DNA of 64,000 bases from Anisakis pegreffii. Lineage: Eukaryota; Nematoda; Chromadorea; Rhabditida; Anisakidae. A program made the position numbers and the translations under genes. The notes below the pieces were generated by a model. That model was not told where the DNA came from, made no database searches, and saw only the letters and a program-made list of their open reading frames with translations. Position 1 is the first letter of the stretch, and every line of letters begins with the position of its first letter. The stretch lies in assembly GCA_035041965.1 (NCBI GenBank), contig JAPYMA010000100.1:1-64000 (forward strand). The letters are read 5' to 3'. Below, piece after piece: positions 1 to 11,225 of the stretch.

Positions 1-3000
1 CGATTTGTGCATAGATGACTAGATACTTCTATGAATCGCATGCCTAAGTCTTGAGAGGTGAGCTCATGTTCACGTCAGGTTGAATGTATTTAGGAAAGCT
101 CAAAATCAAATTCAAATCGAGGTCAGTCAATGTCAAGCGATGCCAAACCACTAAGCTGTACCTGAACTAATGGTAAAACAGCATTCATATAGTTTCAAAT
201 TTTTGACTCACAATCAGTGAGCTTTAATAGTCAAGCTAAGTCAATTCAATTTTTTGCCAATTAGGACTAAATTGAGTCAAATTAAGTGAAAACTACCTCA
301 ATAAATATCAGAAGATATGCTACTCACGTTAGAGTCCAACACAGGTTCACACAATAGAGTCCGTATTGTGGAAGAGGGAGGCGAGGGGAATGACGGGGTG
401 CATAAACTGGAAAAAAAATTCGATTATGTGGGATGGGTGATACATAGGGCCAGTCCAAGTCCCTACCTCTGGCTCCGGAGTTAAGCGGGTCATTACGTGC
501 CGCATCCCTCCTTTGCCCTACCCACAACCCTTACAAAAATGTTCGTAATGTTGACAACAATGATAAATATACAAAATGAATAAATAAATAAGTAATGAAA
601 CAATAAATGACAATTTGTGGCATTAAACATCAGTACATGCATACAAATCAATTGATTCACAATATCAAAGAATAAATAGAAAACAAAATTCATTATTACA
701 ATTTTGCTTTGATATCGAATTCTTTCATACGACATTTTCCCATTTTCAATTGGGTTGAATGAAAAGTTTAGAGAATTTGCATTAAAGTTTAGAATCACCA
801 TCTATTAGAGGACCACTAAGGTTCTACTGCCCGCTAAACTTCTCCGCTTCTGACAATACAGTGATAATTATAATAATACCAATAATATAATACAGTAATA
901 GCGCAACCAATATTAACAACTGAATTAAAAATCACTAAAAAACCCCCCAGTTAAAACAAACGACGCATCATTAACATATTTCGATTAACAATGATAAGTT
1001 TCATAACATTCAACAATGCATCACACTATCCATCACTGTATTGTCATCTCATTTGAACAAGTTGGTTACAAATAAAGTTCGATTTACATGTAATTAACTA
1101 TTCTACATATACAAAATAATTTACAATATTCATGAATGAATTAAAGAAAAAATAACAAAGCATGCAAAAAAGTAGTCACTGACCACGACTTAATTTTATT
1201 CTTGGCCCCTAAGTTCTAATAGAAGTGAAAACAAATAATAAAAAATGAGGAGTTGTTCAACTCCGGATTATTTATTCAAGTTCTAATGAAAAGAAAATAA
1301 AGTTCAAGCTTCTAACCCTGCGCTTCCACGCGCTATCATGTGATGTTATTCGCTTATTGTGATACGCTTGTTGTAATTTTGATATTGATTTTGATATCTT
1401 ATGTTTTGATATTGTTGTTTCGATATCGCTGTTTTCTTGATGTCGCGAACTGTCGTCGTTTCTCATCGAACACCATTCATCGAGAACGTCTTCGTCGAAA
1501 AAAAAATCGTACAAACACTATCCATCCAAATAAATACATTATCCATCCAAACGTGTTCCACCCAACTCACTGAATACACGATAATTTATATCAGATCACG
1601 AGAAATTAACAGGACCGACTGATATTCAAGTCATTTCAAATCGCTAAGTAACAAACGAAATCATCATACAAATGATTTAATTACTCACCTTCGGTTTGAG
1701 ATGATCAGCAGTGACGCATCGTTGATGCTATTTTGTTCCCAGCACTGTGCACATCTGGAACAGTATTTAATGAATAGTCCGCAGCTTTCATCAATTTCAT
1801 TTCAAAACAAGCCGAGCGATTCAATACGATTATTATTAGTAAGTTGCCTCACGGGTAACTGATATTCCATACCAATTATAGCGGGTGTATTCCAATGCTG
1901 ATAAAATATTAACAAAGTATCACTGATACTAAAATCATGAATAACACAAACAAAGATGCATCACTCCACCGCATAAAACATTCATAACAAAAGCAAATGA
2001 CTATCAATGTTATGAGTAATGCAGTCACTGTGACATGATCTGTTGTGATCAATTGCTATGGTCTCATCAACAGATCAAAGAAATTTACAGAGTGCACATT
2101 TGTGATCACATTTACGAGCAGAACGACAGAGCATGTACGCATTACTATGTCATGCAGCTAGTCGATGAATTCCAATATTTTTGAAAAAAATTGATAGTTT
2201 ATCGAAAACATTCTCCAAAATCTTAGTAGCTGTTTCATTGCAGCATGCACATGAAATTCGGGGGTACGCTAAATCTTATTGTTAGATTATCAAGGGAGAA
2301 TGTAAGTGCATGGAACTTTACAGGATTAAATCAAATGAATTGAAATTTATAGGAATAAATCAAAAATTTATATGAATAAATGTATCAAATGGAAGCAATC
2401 GTAAAATTTTGTTAGCAGAATTGAAAGCGATTTAAGTCATAGGTTGGGTTAGATGAGGTAAAAATCAATTGATAGGCGGGGCGTTTGTTATTATCAACTG
2501 GTCGAGAATTATCGAAATAGCATCGCGAAGACTAGTGAGAAGGAAAATAGCATGGGAATATATGAGGAAGTAGAGATGCAGAGGCTTCATGAATTCTGAG
2601 TGTCATGCTTCGGATGCGAGCGTGCGTAGGTGTACACGTGCGTGTTCAAAGCATTGTAAGCATGGAACGTCGTTTGACGTTTTTTGACACAGTGCATGCA
2701 GAAAGCTATTGCGAAATTCCAATGTACTGAGTAAACAACATCGTAATTGGTTTTGATCTCTGATCATCTATTTGACGTTGTATCATTCAATGAAGTTCAG
2801 ATTTGGAACTTTTGTATTTGCTAAAGCATAAGGATCTATCAGGAACGATACCTGATTGCTTCTGTAAGAGGCTCCTTATTGATATCATAATCAGCCTGAA
2901 TCAAGAAGAGATGATTGATACAATTGAGATGATCAACATCTTTAATTTCAATGCAGTCGAATCGCTCTGATGAGCAAATCGCATTCTAGCAACAAGATAC

Positions 3001-3119
3001 TTGAGAACAACTGCAAGAAAACTCTTGAATGAATAGCATAAAGCAACCCTGCATGGATAAATCGAAACGATCTAATAAAATGCCAATATCTCCTCAACTA
3101 ATCCAAATTGCTTAGTAAA
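1..3119. other. Intergenic, no convincing gene
   Basis: No gene could be assembled here. A relatively GC-rich patch at about 340-530 stands out from the AT-rich surroundings and is open on the minus strand, ending at a GTGAGT donor-like site. A second exon-like stretch on the minus strand at 1687-1752 lies between a TTCCAG acceptor and a GTGAGT donor. The two do not join in phase, so I do not call a gene. The rest is AT-rich with scattered short ORFs. Confidence 0.5.
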
Positions 3120-3565
3120 AGTTTTAATATTCTGAATCTAGAAGATCTGCTGGATCGAATGCTGAAAAGAAATTCGCAACTTTTCAGGCAAACCTGTGAA
3201 GACGGTTAGCCATTTTCTGGAGATATGTCTCAATTCAATGGCGCAGTCGCGCTCATTCATACAAATTGATCACTATAAAGCAATCAATACGTTCATATTA
3301 GCAACAGGCGGATTGCGATATTCGAGCTAACCGTCTTCTCAGGTTTGCCCGAAAACATGTGAATTTCTTTTCACCTTTCGATCCAGCAGAACCCCCAGAT
3401 TCATAATATTAAAAATTTTAATGTGCAATTCGGTTTTGTTGAGGAGAGATAGGTACTTTATTAATATTATCTCAGGTGGCACCTTCAAGGATACCGTCTT
3501 CTGAAGTTTGCCCAGTAAAATCTGAATTTTTTGCATCAGTCGATCCATCTGGATCTCCTTATCGC
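3120..3565. repeat. Copies of a dispersed repeat in inverted and direct orientation
   Basis: A minus-oriented copy (about 3120-3215) and a plus-oriented copy (about 3322-3410) form an imperfect inverted repeat, roughly 80% matching by eye over about 88 bp with a spacer of about 110 bp. A third, weaker plus copy follows at about 3493-3560. The shared core reads ACCGTCTTCTCAGGTTTGCC followed some 30 bp later by CGATCCAGCAGAA. The same core is tandemly repeated at 32.9-33.5 kb and 38.8-40.1 kb. Confidence 0.7.
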
Positions 3566-3659
3566 CGCCCAACAAGAGAAAACATGATCAAACAAACTAC
3601 GTCGAACAGGTAATCTTATCATTCCATTATCCCTTAACACAACTCTTACCCACCACACA

Positions 3660-4050
3660 CATTAAAAACCCAGACTTCACCTCTCTACATAGTACAAACC
3701 TAAACTTTGCATCAATAAAAATAACCAAGCCCACACGCAATCTTAACGCATCATAGTACAAAGTTTATACGCTACTTCACCAGTTTGCACAAAAACCCAA
3801 ATTCTACCTCTCTACTCATGACTAAACCTATGTTTTCAACTTATCACCTTCCACTTATCCCTTGCTTTGCCTCATTATTTTTCACCAAATCTATGCTTTA
3901 CCTCAACACCTCTCACGGAGCCTATGCATTACCTCACTACTTGTGATTAGCCCATGCGTTACCTCACTACTTGTGACTTAGCTCATGCGTTACCTCAGCA
4001 CTTTTGACTGAGCCTATACGTTACCTCATCACTTCTTACTAAGCCTCCAT
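3660..4050. repeat. Degenerate satellite of about 31 bp unit
   Basis: About twelve imperfect units of roughly 31 bp follow one another. The last five are clearest and share the pattern CCTATGCGTTACCTCACTAC followed by TTGTGA and a short A/G-rich end. Units to the left are progressively more diverged. No coding potential is seen. Confidence 0.7.
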
Positions 4051-4765
4051 GTTTCCTAATTGTAAGGAATATTCCATGAGAATGTCGTCACACATTCTTG
4101 AAGCATACTGAAACAAATTATGAGGAATGAATTAGATTATTTTGAAAAACGTTCTCTCAAATTCTGTTATAAGGAAACAGTTTATGAAAGACAATTCTTT
4201 AAATGTCGTTTAGAACGGAATAGGAATGGAAAAGCAGCACAACCAATGGGGCATTTATGACGTGACGTTTAATGCATGCGAGAGTAAATCCTGTGATGAG
4301 ATCAGTGGGCTTGGGTGACCCTCGGTGTCTGGTAATTAGAGGTATGCACAGAGAGAGCTGCCTTCTATGACTTCTGATCTAATTTTCCTTTTGTGTAAAG
4401 TATGTGTCATCGAAAAACGTTCTGCATTTTTCCTCGATCGCCGTGGGCGAGGTTTGGTACCAAAATCTTCCACAGTGTCTGGACAGCGCTTCTGAATTTA
4501 CATGTTCATCTTCCATCAAACAAAAACTGAGTGAGGTAATTCGTGAATATAACTACACAAGAACGATGGAAACTGAATTGGTGAATTGCTGATTTGCAAA
4601 TTGCGAGGAAATGAGAGATTACTCAAACAAATAATATAATAGTTTCAGTCGTGTTTGGAAGGAGGCTATTATCATAGTTAGGAATTGATTAGATTTGGGA
4701 TTGATGGGAATTACGTTGATTGTCTGTTATTACAAGGTTATCCTAGTTGTGGACGGTTTCATGCA

Positions 4766-5030
4766 GTCATTTAACCGCAGAGGCACTGCTTCCGTTGGTT
4801 ACATTTAACTGTAGGCATGGCTAGCTACCGTAGTCATTTGACTACGGAGGTGCTAATCCCGTTGGATGCATTGACTGTGGGCGTGGCCAGTTACCGTAGT
4901 CATTTAGCTTCGGATGTACTGATCCCGTTAGATGCATTAAGTGTGGGCGTGGTTAGTTATTGTAGACATTTAACTCCGGACGTACTACTTCTGTTGCTTG
5001 CCTTAACTGTGGGCATGGCTAAACATTCCT
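4766..5030 (+). repeat. Four tandem units of 66-67 bp (22 codons)
   Basis: Units begin near 4766, 4833, 4899 and 4965, each starting with a GTCATTT-like motif and ending in a GTGGGCGTGG-like motif. The period of the last three is exactly 66 bp, so a plus-strand ORF (4817-5032) reads as a 22-residue repeat with the theme YRSHL..DVLIPLDALTVGV. No splice sites or conserved domain tie it to a gene, so it is annotated as a minisatellite that happens to be open. Confidence 0.75.
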
Positions 5031-6593
5031 AGAACGCTTCGGAAACGTTGGTGCTTCACATTTTAACGTTCTCAGTTCATCGACGATTCTTCCAGGTATC
5101 TGCAAGATGTGTTCTCTAATTAAAACTGCCATGAAATCACCCCTAATTAAAACTGCCATGAAAAGAATATCTTGTCCCGTTTCGCTCCTCGACTTCGATA
5201 CTCCATCCCAATGTTACTAGAAACAATTGCTAGAGGATGAGAAACTGCTAAATAGAGTCACTGCGTGATATAATTACAATTCGCTAATACTCTCACTGGC
5301 TATACGCCGACTGATATTCTTCTGAGAATGTAAACTCGATATTTATGCAGTATCACAACAAGTGTAAGTTTCAGCTCGATGCCATGATGCCCAGTGTTTC
5401 ATATTACGCGGAACAATACGCAGTTGATCTCTGCGTTGATCTGTACTACGTCACTATAACGTCAGCAGTATCTCTTCAAACCACATTTAGCCCGACCTTT
5501 ACCCAACACTACAATGGCTCGGATACAACCTCACATTTAACAATTCTTCTGCATTTACACTACTGACGGAAAGTACTTCATTTCGAAGATTTAGCTGAAT
5601 TTCTGAAGATATTTCATGAAACGCAATGATTTTGCTATAGTGTCGGACTCTTCAAAGTTCTAAATCCTTAAGCATTTGTGCTCTATTGTGGAAGGTGCTG
5701 AAGCTGATGTCTTTACACCGAAATATTTACACTCCTTAACCCTACTCCATTTTATTCGATTTCATTCCGTCCAAATCGTCACTTTTATTTCATTCCATTT
5801 ACCTCACTACTACTATTACAATATCAGCATCATTGGTATTTATTAATTACTAGTTTGCGTTCCTCGATATAATCACATCAATCCTCCGCATTGCTATGTC
5901 TTAACATGTGAAAACAGCTTTGCATCTATCATTTCTCACATTAAAAATGCGCATATCCTCGAATATTTATAGTCACATTCATCCAACAACTTGATCTCAG
6001 TACTGATTAGTAGTGCAGCATTATAAGACTATCGGAAGTACCAGTTCCAATTATCTGTACTTTCATGCTTGCCCAGCGAAGCGGTAGTTTTCACCCACCA
6101 TCATATTCGTGATATTCTATTTTAAAAATACAGAAAAGTATAAATGTTTCTGACGGAAAATTCTTAATGAAGCGTGCATACACTCATAATGAATCACGAC
6201 GACTGATCAAAAAGGATAAGCATCATATGCAACGAATCATGTTGTGTGTTGACTCCTTTCAGTGACCAATTTCTCTTTTTTCAACAAGATTGAAAACTCA
6301 AAATTCAACAACAGTGACACTTATAATGAAAAATAATTATAATATCTTAGGATTGAAGCACATACGAATGGTAAAATGCTTAGCAAACAACATATATGCA
6401 TGACCTCATATGAGACACAACGAATACAGAGATGATGTAAAAGAGATCAATACAAACAATTAAAACCGATAACTTCAAAAACTTGCAACTCATATTCAGA
6501 GCTCATCAAAATGTAAAATTTCTCAAAAATAACGAGTAAAAAATACAACGATCAAAAATGAGATAAGCAAAATGAGAGCGTTGAAAATCATTA
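5031..6593. other. Intergenic, nothing recognised
   Basis: AT-rich sequence between the 66-bp minisatellite and the 3' end of SUB1. A 73-codon plus-strand ORF at 5345-5566 has no recognisable motif or splice context. The stretch just below the SUB1 stop should include its 3' UTR. Confidence 0.4.
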
Positions 6594-7723
6594 TTAAACT
6601 TCTCGGAGACGTTCATCAATTTCTGAGGTAAGTTCTTTGAAATTTTGATACTGTTCACGAGAGAGGCTGATACCTTTACGACCCGGTTTAATCTCTCCAC
6701 TCTTCTGAAATACTTACTTTGAAAAGTTAATGAAAGAATAAAATTTCCGTCTATTCTTCTACTTCAATTCATTGAAGAAAAAAAAACACAGTGAAGCTTT
6801 TCGGCTCATATTATTATGACGGCTGATAAGCGAACATGGAATGCGCCATAAAAAAAATAAATGAAGTGAAAATGCAATCAGTAATAGAATTAGTTCGTAA
6901 AGAATTTTCAAAACGGTAACAAAATGAGATATTTTGACAAACGAACGTCTTGATAATATTCTCGTATATCAATCAGTGCCTTTCCCTTGAATGAACGCAC
7001 TGTTACGAAACGCATTTTACCAAGCTCCAGCATCTAAAACTTTAACTAAAATCCAGCAAAGAACACGTTTAAAGTAGCTGGGATCTTTATATATCATCAC
7101 GATCTGAACAGAGATCACGGTTCAATTCTTATTTCAATCAATCTTCAAAATCATTTACGCCTATCATTACGTCGTATTCAAACCATCAAATGTGATGATA
7201 TTTATTAATAAGCGTGGATCCAACTGCGGTAAATTTATGAACATCATTCAAGGAAATCTGAACCTCATCGCCGTCTGAATTTTTCATATGTTTCGATGCG
7301 TTTTGCTTGGTTTTCTTTATCGGTGTTTTATCGATAACACCTTCGTCCGAGGAACTTTCTTGCTGAAAACAATTTTGCAATTGACATCGAACTCAAAGCA
7401 ATTTATAATCTCATCTCGATATGATGAATAAGTTGCATTACACTGTCGCAATGCATATGAAGGTTTTTATCGCAATGCAAAGTTTTGCAATGGAATTCAG
7501 AAAACTCTCCAGATTTGCCGTTCCCAATTCTATTCAAAATTTATTTTGAAGCAACGAAATTCACCTCATCTTTATCGGTTTTTCGTTTTTTCGACGACTG
7601 TCCGTCTTTTTGCGTTGTTGTTTTCTTTTTTGTTTTCTTCTGCTCTTCAGATGAGCTATCCGAATCAGTTTTCTTTTTTGTTTTCTTCTGCTCTTCAAAT
7701 GAGCTATCCGAATCTGATGACAT
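6594..7723 (-). CDS. sub1: RNA polymerase II transcriptional coactivator PC4/SUB1
   Basis: Single-stranded-DNA-binding nuclear coactivator of RNA polymerase II. Four exons on the minus strand: 7723-7565, 7362-7264, 7033-6947, 6704-6594; 151 residues, a little longer than human PC4 (127). All introns are phase 0. Residues 1-86 are a low-complexity Ser/Asp and Lys tail typical of the family, with an internal direct duplication (unit [16 protein letters not shown], second copy one residue different). The C-terminal PC4 domain is encoded by exons 3 and 4 and carries the hallmark [19 protein letters not shown] and [12 protein letters not shown] segments, ending in a short helical region. Donors are GTGAAT, GTTCAG and GTTCGT. 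The ATG lies directly behind a TTCAAG acceptor-like sequence. Identification is firm; the exon 2 donor is the least certain boundary. Confidence 0.93.
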
Positions 7724-8916
7724 CTTGAATATGAACTGAAAAAACATCATTTTCAATAGTTTCGACGAAAAGTCACATCATTTACGACAACTGTATCGAG
7801 CTAACGAAAAGACATCGGTAAATTTAGCATACAGATACAAACAATATCCAAAAATAGATCTCATCAGTACACGGAACAACTAAAATATAGTCGATTTAAT
7901 GTTGAACAATTTAAATACCACTTGAATCCAAACAGTTTAAACCTAAATTCTACCGTGATTAAAGGTATCTTGAACGCTAATTAAAGGAATTTAACGTTTC
8001 TGAATGAATCTCTTAATGGATGTGGAAGTTGTTTAAGAAACTGCCATGTGATTAGTTTTGATGGCTAAGTTTTTAACAATGTTCCAATGTTCCAAACCTT
8101 TCAAATGATCGATAATATTTCAACAGTTTGAAACAGATAAAGTTAGAGAAACTTTACGTTCGGCTATTTCTGCATCATCAAAAACAGTTAATAAACCCCC
8201 CCCCAAAAAAAAAACAAAACAAAACACTATTAACACGAAAATAAATGAATTCTGTTGTTTTGTATCAATAAAAATTAGTGAACTTCACAATTTGCTGTTG
8301 CAAAAGCACGGAGGGATTGCAGCGGCAATGCGATAACGTAATGCCACCAACAAGGGCGCTGTTACGAACGATTACGATACGAATACTCGGCATATTCTTG
8401 ATCCGACACACTTCCAAGATCGTATTTTATTCCATTTTAACAAACACCTCTTCAGCGTAAATAAAGACAATAATCACAGTGATCATCGTAACCATACGAA
8501 TACTTGCAACAATCATAACAATAACAATACCAATACGGAAAATTTCCTAACAATAAGGAATCATCGTTGTACAGGCGATATTTCATCGCAAAAATAGTAA
8601 TAATAATAACAATAATAATTATAAAAGTCAGTAAAGTAATCAATACTTCCTACAGTCCTATCAAACAATTCAGAACACATACGAAAATGATCAAAACCGA
8701 ACTGAACAGATCTATAAGACGATGAAATGAATCGAAAAAAGGGTCGTAGAAGAAGACAAATGATAATGATAAACAACTATTCTTAATCTCACTCCGCTTC
8801 ATGAGCGTATATCCGCTGACTCAACAAGGTTCATAACAAAAATTAATAAAGAAGAGTAAAAACGAACTATAATATATACATGAAAACATGAACAAATTTC
8901 TTTGGCGGAGAGCATT
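7724..8916. other. Intergenic spacer between SUB1 and MCM10
   Basis: About 1.2 kb between two minus-strand genes: MCM10 ends at 8917 and SUB1 begins at 7723. It holds a C-run and A-run at about 8186-8223 and a stretch of AAT/AAC triplets near 8595-8625. Antisense ORFs over the latter are low-complexity. No gene seen. Confidence 0.4.
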
Positions 8917-11129
8917 CTATTTGAAGAACTTGCATTCTTCACCACGAATCAACAATTTTGCATTCACGGGCTTCACTTTGCGTTCATCACGCATACCGAC
9001 GCGTTCGTAATTAGTTTCGCCACATTGCTGAAAATAATACTGTTGTAATTGAGACAACGATATGATCAGCGTAAATGATCATAATATTGATACGAATATT
9101 GAGAGTTGTCCTGATAATGTGGCAAAAATAATGATGAATAGTTTCGTAACATTAAAACTTGAACATCCTTCTCACATTCTTCAGTTCATTGCAAATTCGA
9201 AGCGTGAATACCATTCTCATGGATGACGCAACATAACGCAATAAATAATTATTTTATTTTTGCGGATTTCAAGTTCGAATTTTGAAGGTGAAGATAGAAT
9301 AAAATGCCCAATTTAGATCCTATAGAAACAAATGAAAATAATAATGAAATCGTTTTAAGGGGTTGAAAGAACAACAGCAACAAATGTATTGAGATGTTTC
9401 AATATTTGAACACCAACCGAGCAAGCTTTGATTGGCAAAAGATTGTAGGAAATTGTTCTTTTGGAACATGATCGACACCGGAAGTAACGTCTGTTCGCTT
9501 TGTGCTTCACAACTTTATGTCCTTGTGATAAGCAGTAGTCACTTTGTCTATGCCAAGTATACTGGCACTGAAATACACCATCAATTGCACAAAAACTCTC
9601 AGTATCAAAAAAATCACAAACCAAACACCAACAATCACAATTCTCAAACAAACAACAATGTGAGATGAACAATGATATGGATGACAAAATACGGATTCAA
9701 ATCAATTGACGTTACCTTATTACACGTGACAACGTTACAATTTTTCACTTCCATTGTTTCCGTAACAAACGTTTCAACTTTCTCCTTTTGTTGCATCGTA
9801 TTGAAGTATAAATTTTCGCGATCTAATTCATCCTGAAAATCGTTTTATTTGTCAAATAAAAATCGCAATCTTCTCCAATCATACACATAAGAAAACGTTC
9901 GAATTGACTGCTTAATCCATGAACAAAATGAAGCACTTACGTATAGGCAAATCAGAAATCGCACTTGCATACAAACAAGTTCAAATGTCACATTTTAAAC
10001 AAAGATTTATTTCTACATTCGAAAATTAATCGGAGAAATCGAAACAAAAAAGGAGTTGATAACAAAACCTGTGTTAATTCACGCTCGTGAGAGGTCTTCG
10101 TGTTGAGCAGTGCAAGCAAATCGTCTTTTGTGAATGTTTTGTTAGTGATCAATGAACGACTGCCACTGTTTTCAGTTGATTCATCATCCTTGTTTGATTT
10201 CGCTGTTTCACAAGATTCTGGCTGTTTTTCTTTCAATTCACAACTATCGTTACTTTCTGAAACAATATTTAATAGGCACTACAACTATGAAAGTGTTAAT
10301 AATAAAGAAGTTTGTGAATATTTCCGAATTGACATATCAAGTTGTAATGACAACGTTGTTATAACGATGATTAAAATAGCAACAAAAACATTTTGACTCG
10401 TAGGTATTGACTGAAAAATGTACCGCGTAAACGTTTCCGTGACGATTCGGCTTTAGATTTCGGCTGAAGTTTGTCGACACCACCTTTCGAACGGATGACC
10501 GCGATTGCTCTTTGCTAAATTTATTACCACTTTGAAGAGTTCGCAAATATTTATGAACCTAGACATATGTCTCACAATCAAGTCTAGAATCGATCAGCGT
10601 ATACATATGAATAAGCCATACAATATAAAGTTCTTTGAATCGATGGACAATTAAAAGTGTTTGTTTAGAAGGGTGATTAGTTTTCTTTGGCACACAATCA
10701 TACTACCACATATCCATGCCAATTCAATGAAGATACAATTCAAGCCACAACACAAACATAATACTAAACCTTTGCTCGTTCGGCAGCATCTTGCCGGGCT
10801 GATGCTCTCTTCTTTGGACTACACAGTGTAATAATACCATTCTGTTGACCTCTTCCCAACACTGGCGTTTTGTATTTGTTAATCGCTTCACGTTTGGCCT
10901 ATCAAAATTAATGTCTGATTTATTTTCTTTCAACAGCATATTTTTATAAATTTTATTTTATCTAAATTCGAGTTGAAAGTTTTAAAAAACAATTTTAAAT
11001 TATCACTTTGGTCATAATGAAAGCTTCTATTCAATGAATGCTTCTATTATTTCTGATGTCACTGATAGTTTACAGTGACTGAACTGCGAGCGGCTGGATA
11101 ATAATAACACCTAACATAGCGATTCATTG

Positions 11130-11225
<96 letters not shown>

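Noticed and set aside
1272..1514. Minus ORF with Asp/Ser-rich start as a transposase fragment
   Set aside because: Only composition; no catalytic spacing or inverted repeats could be identified.
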